From: Stenotrophomonas sp. 704A1
GTDB taxonomy: Bacteria; Pseudomonadota; Gammaproteobacteria; Xanthomonadales; Xanthomonadaceae
Direction: 5' to 3'
Assembly: GCF_030549525.1 (NCBI RefSeq)
Contig: NZ_CP130831.1
Coordinates: 2,505,501-2,569,500, forward strand
Length of the DNA: 64,000 nt
Part shown: positions 54,811 through 61,554 of the stretch, one piece after another
How the letters are laid out: each line of letters begins with the position of its first letter
How positions within the stretch are numbered: the stretch's first letter is position 1
Program-made: the position numbers and the translations under genes
The notes under the pieces: model-generated
What the model was told of the DNA's origin: nothing
Seen by the model: only the letters and a program-made list of their open reading frames with translations
Databases searched by the model: none

Positions 54811-55350
54811 TCAGAAACCCAGTGCGATCACCCTGCGCGCGGCCTGCACCTGCACCACGCACGACTCCAGGTCGATCACGGTGTTCCAGTCCAGCACCAG
54901 GTCAAAGCCGGCCGTAGTGGAGATCCGCGCCGGGTTGGTCGAGCTGGCCACGAACAGCCGCTCGCCGCTGCCGGTGCGGTACCAGCCAGCACCACCCGCA
55001 CCCGCCGTTTCCGGCTGTTCGGCCACCACCGGATGCGGCGCCGGCCGGCGCACGCCGGTCCACTCGGGGGCTTCGATCGGCAGGTCCACCTGTTCCGTTC
55101 CGGCATTGATCGAGATCCAGGCATCGCTGACCGTGATGCCTGGCGTCCCGAACAGCGGCGACGGCGGTGCGCTGTACAGGGCCGCGCCGACCAGCAGCAG
55201 CGTGGCGATCAACAGCCACCCGCGTACGCGATGCCGGATGATCGCAGCGGGCACGAAGCCCAGGAACGAGACCACGGCCAGCGTGGCCAGCGTGATCGCC
55301 AACCACATGTTGCCGGTGGCCGGCAGGTCAACGATGCATTGCACGGTCAT
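54811..55350 (-). CDS. membrane protein with C-terminal PH-like domain
   Basis: The 179-residue product starts at ATG 55350 with GGGGAG a few bases upstream. Two membrane segments (MWLAITLATLAVVSFLGFVPAAI and GWLLIATLLLVGAALYSA) are followed by a soluble beta-rich domain with WYRTGSGERLFVASSTNPARISTTAGFDLVLDW, resembling a bacterial PH domain. The exact family is unsure. The frame stays open to 55440 upstream, but lacks support there. It stands alone between the efflux operon and the OmpX-like gene. Confidence 0.65.
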   Translation of the reverse strand: MTVQCIVDLPATGNMWLAITLATLAVVSFLGFVPAAIIRHRVRGWLLIATLLLVGAALYSAPPSPLFGTPGITVSDAWISINAGTEQVDLPIEAPEWTGVRRPAPHPVVAEQPETAGAGGAGWYRTGSGERLFVASSTNPARISTTAGFDLVLDWNTVIDLESCVVQVQAARRVIALGF

Positions 55351-55380
55351 GTCTCCCCTGCCGTCCAGGGCATTGAAACG

Positions 55381-55443
55381 AAAAACAGGTGGCGACACGG
55401 CGGCGGAGGTGCTCTCCTTCCTCCCCCGCCGTGCCACCACCTG
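55381..55443 (-). terminator. Rho-independent terminator of the OmpX-like gene
   Basis: On the minus strand CAGGTGG and CCACCTG enclose a second inner pairing (CACGGCGG/CCGCCGTG), giving a long stem, followed at once by TTTTT (complement of AAAAA at 55381-55385). This is the clearest intrinsic terminator in the window. It lies about 50 bases after the stop of the beta-barrel gene. Confidence 0.8.
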
Positions 55444-55490
55444 CGGTGAACGCGTCTACTGGCGGGGGAAGCTCCTCCGCCCCTGGATCA

Positions 55491-56180
55491 TCAGAACTTC
55501 ACGCGCGCGCCCAGGTACAGTTCGCGCGAGGACAGGTCCAGGCTCATCTTCTCGTCCTGCAGGCCACGCGCATTCGGGAACGCGTTCCAGCCGCTCTCGG
55601 TGGTGCCCATGCTCACGTAGCGGTAGCCGACGTCGATGGCCAGGCGCTCGATCGGCGCGTACGACACACCCGCGCCGACCGACCAGGCCAGGTTGTTGCG
55701 GGTGCTGTCGATGTAGCGGCGGGTCTCGTTGCCCTGCCAGCCACCGGACTTCAGCTGCGCGATGCCGATGCCGCCATTGGCGAACACCGACCAGCCATTG
55801 GCGATGGCGAAATTGCGGTAGACGTTCAGCATGGCGCGCTGCGAACGCACCTCGTGATTGTTGAAGCTGTTGGCGAAGGCCGCCGAACCGCTGGTGTAGG
55901 TGTCGGTGCGCGGGAAGGTGTACTCGCCCTCGGTACGCCAGCCGTTGCCCCAATCGTAGCCGACGGCCACCGAGCCACTGGCGAACTCGTGCTTCTCCGT
56001 GCCGGCCACGAAGGCGCCGATGCCCGGACGGGCACTCTGGTCCATGTTGTCGGCCTTGTGCTGGGCGTCCAGCGCGCGCACGGCGCCGTAGTAGCCGGCC
56101 TTCGCGTCTTCGGCCATGGCCAGCTGCGGCAGAGCGGCACAGGCCAGCAGCGATGCCATCGCGATCCTGTTCATCATCAT
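55491..56180 (-). CDS. OmpX/Ail-like outer membrane beta-barrel protein
   Basis: The 229-residue protein has a signal peptide cleaved near AMAEDA and then alternating amphipathic strands: SVAVGYDWGNGWRTEGEYTF, LNVYRNFAIANGWSVFANGG, LAIDVGYRYVSMG, ending in LGARVKF with the C-terminal Phe required for barrel assembly. An eight-stranded OmpX/Ail/OmpW-like porin-fold is likely. Three tandem ATG codons open it; GAGGA is placed for the first at 56180. It has its own terminator downstream. A role in adhesion or envelope stress is possible, but unshown. Confidence 0.82.
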   Translation of the reverse strand: MMMNRIAMASLLACAALPQLAMAEDAKAGYYGAVRALDAQHKADNMDQSARPGIGAFVAGTEKHEFASGSVAVGYDWGNGWRTEGEYTFPRTDTYTSGSAAFANSFNNHEVRSQRAMLNVYRNFAIANGWSVFANGGIGIAQLKSGGWQGNETRRYIDSTRNNLAWSVGAGVSYAPIERLAIDVGYRYVSMGTTESGWNAFPNARGLQDEKMSLDLSSRELYLGARVKF

Positions 56181-56308
56181 CGAAATCGTTCCTCAAGGTA
56201 TCGGGGGCGGGCGACCAAACGTGGCCGGCCCAAGGTGCGCCGCAAGGCGACGGGTCCACTGTGCCCAACGGCCCGGAGTGCCGACATCGGACCCGTCTGA
56301 GAATGACA

Positions 56309-56330
56309 AGGGCCACACCAAGGTGGCCCT
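56309..56330 (-). terminator. hairpin after the 75-residue ORF
   Basis: On the minus strand AGGGCCAC and GTGGCCCT pair over 8 bases with a 6-base loop, followed by TTGTCATT. It lies just after the stop of the small ORF at 56337. Weak terminator. Confidence 0.5.
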
Positions 56331-56336
56331 GCGCTG

Positions 56337-56564
56337 TCAGCTGGCGTTCGGTTTCAGTACCGGCCCGCTGTCGCTGCAATCGCATGACGCCGGGTCTGCG
56401 AGCTGCGCGCACCGTGCCCAGCCGCGCACGTACTGGCGTCGACGTTGCGGCGACGCGAACAGATAGAGGTTGAGCGTGTCCAGGAACCGGGCCTGCTGTG
56501 CGGCCGGCAGCCCTGCAAAGGCAAGCATCAGCGCAATGAATCGGTCATCGGAGGATTTCGGCAC
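56337..56564 (-). CDS. small hypothetical protein
   Basis: A 75-residue ORF with a predominantly helical N-terminal half (DRFIALMLAFAGLPAAQQARFLDTLNLY written as two helices) and a C-terminal tail with four Cys-containing residues (WARCAQLADPASCDCSD). I do not recognise it. It precedes the RcsB-like regulator gene by 33 bases on the same strand and could be its cotranscribed partner. Supporting evidence is limited to frame and terminator. Confidence 0.5.
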   Translation of the reverse strand: MPKSSDDRFIALMLAFAGLPAAQQARFLDTLNLYLFASPQRRRQYVRGWARCAQLADPASCDCSDSGPVLKPNAS

Positions 56565-56597
56565 AGCGACACCGTGAGGGCCATCGGGGAGTCCACC

Positions 56598-57332
56598 CTA
56601 GTCAATGCGTTCAGCACTACCATCGGACGCGGCCCTATTTTCGCTGGACACTATCGATTCGGCGCTGGCCGGTGCGCCGCGCGCGTGCTGCGATGCATTG
56701 ACCAGGCCATGCGAACGCGCATAGCGGTACAGCTCCGCATCGTTCTCAAGGCCCAGCTTGCGCAGCGCCGACACCTTCTGGGTACTGATGGTCTTCGGGC
56801 TGCGCCCGACCCGGTGCGCGATCTCCTGCACACTCAGTCCTTCCACATACATGCGGATGACCTCGGACTCGCGGCGCGACAGCTCTCCGATCGGCTCCTC
56901 GTCGTCCACGGCCTGCGCCAGCAGCGCCTGCACCGACGCCGCCAGGTGATCGTTGCCGGCCATCGCCGCGTGGATGGCCGGCACCAGGTCCCGCCCCGGG
57001 TCGGACTTGCCAACGATGCAGCGCACACCTGCGGCAACGATACTGCGCAGCACCAGGGCGCTCTCCATGCCGGTCAGCACCACCAGCCGCACCTGCGGGA
57101 AGCGCCGCTGCAGGAAACGCAGCAGGGCCACGCCGTCGCCGTAACGGCCGCCGGGGATCGAGAAGTCGGCCACCACCACATCCACCGGACGGGTGCTGAG
57201 TACCTCGACCAGCTCGGTGGAATCGGTCACCGCCGCCACCAGTTCAAGCGCCTCGGGGTGCGCCGCGACGATCTCCTGCACCCCGGCCAGCAGCACGGGG
57301 TGATCGTCGACCGCTGCGATACGGATCTTCAT
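56598..57332 (-). CDS. RcsB-like LuxR response regulator
   Basis: The 244-residue protein has a receiver domain with AAVDDHPVLLAGV, phosphoacceptor D56 in VVVADFSIPGGRYGDG and KSDPG, followed by a LuxR DNA-binding domain: RRESEVIRMYVEGLSVQEIA, then PKTISTQKVSALRKLGLENDAEL. The SIPGGRYGDG loop and STQKVSALRKLG helix strongly resemble RcsB of Enterobacteriaceae. Its C-terminal tail is Ser/Ala-rich. It is divergent from a second RcsB-like gene, 96 bases apart, both beside two large sensor kinases. Confidence 0.9.
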   Translation of the reverse strand: MKIRIAAVDDHPVLLAGVQEIVAAHPEALELVAAVTDSTELVEVLSTRPVDVVVADFSIPGGRYGDGVALLRFLQRRFPQVRLVVLTGMESALVLRSIVAAGVRCIVGKSDPGRDLVPAIHAAMAGNDHLAASVQALLAQAVDDEEPIGELSRRESEVIRMYVEGLSVQEIAHRVGRSPKTISTQKVSALRKLGLENDAELYRYARSHGLVNASQHARGAPASAESIVSSENRAASDGSAERID

Positions 57333-57428
57333 GTCGGTAGTCCTGTATTCATGGAATGAACGTGGTGTGGCGGTGGGCTGCTATCGTGTGCCATCGCGAC
57401 CGCCACCCGCCTGATCGAGGGCCGCTGC

Positions 57429-58094
57429 ATGTCCCAGACACGTACCCGCATTGCCATTGCCGACGACCACGCCTTCATCCGCATGGCCATCGCCGCGGAA
57501 CTGGACCGGATGCCCGGCGTGGAGCTGATCGGCGAGGCAAGCGACTCGACCGAGCTGATCAAACTGCTCCAGTCCCGTCCATGCGACGTGCTCATCACCG
57601 ATTACGCCATGCCCGGCGGCGACGACGGTGATGGCATGCAGCTGCTGGAACGGTTGCACAGGACATGGCCGGAGCTGCGCGTGATCGTCATGACCGGGCT
57701 GGACCAGACATCGATGATCCAGGCCCTGTACGCCGCCGGTGCCACCCGCATCCTCAGCAAGTCCGACGATGTCAGCCATGTGCAGGCGGCGGTGCAGAGC
57801 GCGATCTCCAACCGGCGCTACCTGTCGCCCAGCATCCTGCCACTGCTGCCGGCCCGGCGCGCACGCGCCGCCTCGCTGGAGACGCTGTCGCCGCGCGAAC
57901 TGCAGGTGGTACGGCTGATCCTGCAGGGCCGGTCGGTCAACGAGATCGCCGAACAGCTGGGCCGCCGCAAGCAGACCATCAGCACGCAGAAGACCTCGGC
58001 CATGCAGAAACTCGGCGCGGGCAACGATGCGGACCTGTTCCGCATCTCCGCCGAGCTTGGCCTGGACGCCGAAGACACACCTGCAGCGGATTGA
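57429..58094 (+). CDS. second RcsB-like LuxR response regulator
   Basis: The 221-residue protein is a paralogue of the previous gene: IAIADDHAFIRMAI, phosphoacceptor D58 in VLITDYAMPGGDDGDG, and the LuxR domain SPRELQVVRLILQGRSVNEIAE with QTISTQKTSAMQKLGAGNDADL. The receiver and DNA-binding domains keep the RcsB pattern. It converges on the hybrid kinase gene and is divergent from its paralogue. Two such regulators with one kinase pair suggest branched output or heterodimers, as RcsB forms with partners. Confidence 0.9.
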   Translation: MSQTRTRIAIADDHAFIRMAIAAELDRMPGVELIGEASDSTELIKLLQSRPCDVLITDYAMPGGDDGDGMQLLERLHRTWPELRVIVMTGLDQTSMIQALYAAGATRILSKSDDVSHVQAAVQSAISNRRYLSPSILPLLPARRARAASLETLSPRELQVVRLILQGRSVNEIAEQLGRRKQTISTQKTSAMQKLGAGNDADLFRISAELGLDAEDTPAAD

Positions 58095-58116
58095 GCGCGG
58101 CCGCGCAGCACATCCG

Positions 58117-61100
58117 TCACGCATGGTCGTCGCCTTCGATCTGGCGGCGGTAGTCCGCCACCCGTCGCTGGAGGTCCTGCATCAACGCCTCCAGCACACC
58201 CGTCGGCAATGGCCGCTGGTCGCGCAGCTCACGCTCAAGCATCCCCGCGCGTTCACCAAGTGCACGCTCGCCCATCATCATCAGCGCGCCCTTGAACGCA
58301 TGCAGGCGGTCGAGCACTGCGTCCATGTCATTCTCGGCATGCGCCTGCTCCAGCTTCCTCAGGTCCTCGCCTGCGCTGTCCACGAACACCTGGCGCAGCC
58401 GCGCCGATACCGCCGGGCGTGTCGTTGACGGTGCCGACGTGGACGCGCCCGGGCGCCGCACATGACGGCGCAGCCCTTCCTCCAGCCGCCGCAGATCCAT
58501 CGGTTTCAGCAGCAGATCGTCAATGCCGGCCTGGCGGCAGCGCTGCCGCTCGCTGGCGAGCGCGGTGGCTGTCACCGCCAGGATCGGCACCTTGCTGCCG
58601 TGAGCGCGCAGCGCCTGGGCGAAGGTGTAGCCATCCATCACCGGCATGTTGATGTCGGTCAGTACCGCCTGGTAGGCGTCGTCGCGCCACATCGCCAGGG
58701 CACTCTGGCCGTTGTCGGCGGCATCCACCTGGTACCCCAGTTCCTCCAGCTGTTGCTGGATCAGCTCGCGGTTGACCGGATTGTCTTCCACCAGCAGCAC
58801 ATGGCCGCGAGCCATCATCGGCGGCTCCGGCGCGCCCGGCACCGGCGCTTCAGCCACCGGTGCTGGTACGGTCGTTGTCGGTGGTGGGACCGGTGCGGTC
58901 TCGGCCGAGACCAACGCGGTCAGCAGCGCGGCGCTGGAATAGCAGGAAACATGCAGATCGCCGTCGCGCGTTTCCGCCGCCAGCGGCCCGTTGGCATAGG
59001 CGCGGATGCGACGCGCATGCGCACTGAGCAGGCATTGCTCGTCCTCGGCTTCCCAGGCCCGGCGCTCGCCGACCAGCAGCAGCGTATCGCCAGCGGTCTC
59101 CTCATTGAACGCCGAAGGGCGATCGAGCACGATCGTGCGCGCGCCCCACTCCTGCAGCAGGCGTGGAATTTCCTCGCGCCACTCCGCCGATGCGGACAGC
59201 ACGGTAATGACCCGCCCCTGCAATGGCTGCGCCGCAACAGCCGCTGCCTGGCGCAGCTGCACCGGCACCTGCAGGGTGAACACACTGCCCACGCCCTGGG
59301 TACTTTCGGCAGTGATCGCACCGCCCAGCGCATGCGCGAGCTGCTGGCACAGGGCCAGGCCCAGCCCGCTGCCCCCATAGCGGCGCGCGATGCTGGCATC
59401 GGCCTGCTGGAAGGGCTGGAACAATTGCGCCAGTTCCTCCGCCGCCATGCCGATGCCCGAATCCACCACCTGCAGCTCCAGCCGCGCGCCGCCGTCGTTC
59501 ACATCAAGCAGCGAGGCGCGCACCAGCACCCGCCCGGATTCGGTGAACTTGACCGCATTGCTGAGCAGGTTGTTGAGGATCTGGCGGATGCGATGCACGT
59601 CGGCCACAGGCTCCGCACCGGGCGCGGCAAGCACCTGGCAATACAGCTTCAGGCCCTTGCGGGTCGCTGCCGGGGCATACAGCAGCGCCGCCTGTTCGAT
59701 CAGCGGCCGCAGCAGAAACGGAGTGGCCTCCACGTCCAGCTGCCCGGCTTCGATCTTGGAGAAGTCCAGCACGTCGCTGATGATCCCCATCAGCGTGTCG
59801 GCCGATTGGCGGATGCGCAGCAGCCGTTCGCGTTGTGCCGGCTGCAGCGATGAGCGCCCCAGCAGCTCCAGGTGGCCCAGCACGCCATTGAGCGGCGTCC
59901 TGATCTCATGACTCATGTGCGCGACGAACACGCTCTTGGCGCGGCTTGCCGCTTCGGCCATCTCGCGTGCAGCTTCCGAATCCTCGCGGGCCTGGCGTAG
60001 ACGCTGCTCAAGTTCCATCTGCGCGGTGACATCGCGCAGCGTACACAGCCAGACCTGCTGGTCGTGGAAGCTCGTCCGCGCCATGCCTGCTTCCAGCTGG
60101 CGCTGGCCGTCTGCCGCCTCGGCCGGCCAAGGCAGCACGAACGGCCCGTGCCCCGGCTGCGCAGCGGCACGTCGGGCGAGGTCGGCATACATCACTGGGA
60201 TCGCCTGCGCGTCATCGCCCACCAGCTGCAGCGCGTGCTCGTTCTGCAGCAGCGGCTGGCCGGTATCCACGGCGATCAGGGCCAGACCCACCGGCGAGGT
60301 ATCGATGATGGCGCGGCTGAGGGCCTGGCTCTCGTATACCCGGAAGGCGTCGGCCAGTGCTGGGGCGAACAGGCGCCGGTCCATGCGCAGAAGGATCCAC
60401 CAGAGCAGGCCGATGATCGCCAGCGCGGTGAACACATGCCAGCTGAGTGCGCCTCCTGTGGCAGCCCAGACGTCCGACCAGCGGTAGGCGTGCACCAGCC
60501 GCCAGTCGACCCCCTTCACCCGGCCGCCCAGCACGTACTGCCCGGCAATCCGGCCGTGAGTGACGCCCGTATTGCCCAGGGCGGCCGCCCAGCGCTTCAT
60601 GCCGGCGATTTCGTCGTCGGACAGGGTGCCGTTGACCAGGACCGTGCGCTGGTCCTGGGTGGCGACCAGGAAGGCGCCGGCTTGGCGTGCGTCCAGGCGG
60701 GTGCGGATGTTCTCCACCGGCTCATACACCACCCGCCGGAAGTACGGGGTCGTGCCGTCGGCCAGGGTGATCGTGCCCACCAGCGCCGGCGTACGGGTGA
60801 AGGGGCTCTCGCCGTACCGGGACTGCAGCCGGCCGCCACCGGCCGCGCTGTTCACCGGCCCGCGTTGTGGCAGCGCACGCCGCACGGCGGTCTCGTTCCC
60901 CATCAGTCGCGCGAACGCCTGCTCGCGGGTGCTCGCGCCCAGTGCGCGCAGCAGCTGTTCTTCATTCTGCACGCCGGCCACCGCCAGCAATCGTCCCTGC
61001 GGCTCATAGCCATACAGCGCCCCACCACTGGAACCCTCCTGCCAGGTGATGGTGGCCATGGTGTAGGCCGAGTATTCCTCGATCATGCCAAGGTAGGCCG

Positions 61101-61554
61101 CCAGGTCATCGTCGGGCAACTCATGACCGGGCAACCCCAGCACCAGCCACGGCACCGCTGACGGAATCCGTGCGGTCACCAGCATCGCTTCGCCCTGGGC
61201 GCGGAAACGCTCGATCAGCAGCGTGCCGGAGGCTTCCAGCTGATCGCGCCGCGCGGTCCACAGCACATCGTTGGCGTTGATCGAGCCGGCATAGGCGCGA
61301 TCACGCTGGAACAGGAAATAGTCCACCGCCGCCAGGCCTTCCATGAACGCCTGGTGCTGGTTGGCATGGAAGTCACGGATGCGTGCCATCGCGCTGAACA
61401 CCGTCGCCGTCAGGATCAGCAGGGTGAGCAGCGCACCGCCGCCGAACAGCAGGCGCCGCCGCAGCCGGCGCAGATCGGCCAGATGCGCCGCTTCGCCGTG
61501 CGCCGTGGTGGTGCCTGGTTCGTCGGAGAGGGGAGCGGAAGTACGCATCATCAC
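58117..61554 (-). CDS. hybrid sensor kinase with receiver and Hpt domains (RcsC/BvgS-like)
   Basis: The 1145-residue inner-membrane protein has a transmembrane segment near 35-57, a large periplasmic region (about 60-365), a second membrane segment, and a PAS-like region. The HisKA H-box FVAHMSHEIRTPLNGVLGH has its His near 545, and HATPase motifs follow (NNLLSNAVKFTES, VDSGIGM, SGLGLALCQQ). Then come a degenerate receiver-like segment (about 800-870), a true receiver with D near 966 (AVLTDINMPVMDGYTF) and a C-terminal Hpt with HAFKGALMMMG near 1084. It could transfer phosphate to the RcsB-like regulators. It overlaps the upstream kinase gene by four bases. Confidence 0.93.
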   Translation of the reverse strand: MMMRTSAPLSDEPGTTTAHGEAAHLADLRRLRRRLLFGGGALLTLLILTATVFSAMARIRDFHANQHQAFMEGLAAVDYFLFQRDRAYAGSINANDVLWTARRDQLEASGTLLIERFRAQGEAMLVTARIPSAVPWLVLGLPGHELPDDDLAAYLGMIEEYSAYTMATITWQEGSSGGALYGYEPQGRLLAVAGVQNEEQLLRALGASTREQAFARLMGNETAVRRALPQRGPVNSAAGGGRLQSRYGESPFTRTPALVGTITLADGTTPYFRRVVYEPVENIRTRLDARQAGAFLVATQDQRTVLVNGTLSDDEIAGMKRWAAALGNTGVTHGRIAGQYVLGGRVKGVDWRLVHAYRWSDVWAATGGALSWHVFTALAIIGLLWWILLRMDRRLFAPALADAFRVYESQALSRAIIDTSPVGLALIAVDTGQPLLQNEHALQLVGDDAQAIPVMYADLARRAAAQPGHGPFVLPWPAEAADGQRQLEAGMARTSFHDQQVWLCTLRDVTAQMELEQRLRQAREDSEAAREMAEAASRAKSVFVAHMSHEIRTPLNGVLGHLELLGRSSLQPAQRERLLRIRQSADTLMGIISDVLDFSKIEAGQLDVEATPFLLRPLIEQAALLYAPAATRKGLKLYCQVLAAPGAEPVADVHRIRQILNNLLSNAVKFTESGRVLVRASLLDVNDGGARLELQVVDSGIGMAAEELAQLFQPFQQADASIARRYGGSGLGLALCQQLAHALGGAITAESTQGVGSVFTLQVPVQLRQAAAVAAQPLQGRVITVLSASAEWREEIPRLLQEWGARTIVLDRPSAFNEETAGDTLLLVGERRAWEAEDEQCLLSAHARRIRAYANGPLAAETRDGDLHVSCYSSAALLTALVSAETAPVPPPTTTVPAPVAEAPVPGAPEPPMMARGHVLLVEDNPVNRELIQQQLEELGYQVDAADNGQSALAMWRDDAYQAVLTDINMPVMDGYTFAQALRAHGSKVPILAVTATALASERQRCRQAGIDDLLLKPMDLRRLEEGLRRHVRRPGASTSAPSTTRPAVSARLRQVFVDSAGEDLRKLEQAHAENDMDAVLDRLHAFKGALMMMGERALGERAGMLERELRDQRPLPTGVLEALMQDLQRRVADYRRQIEGDDHA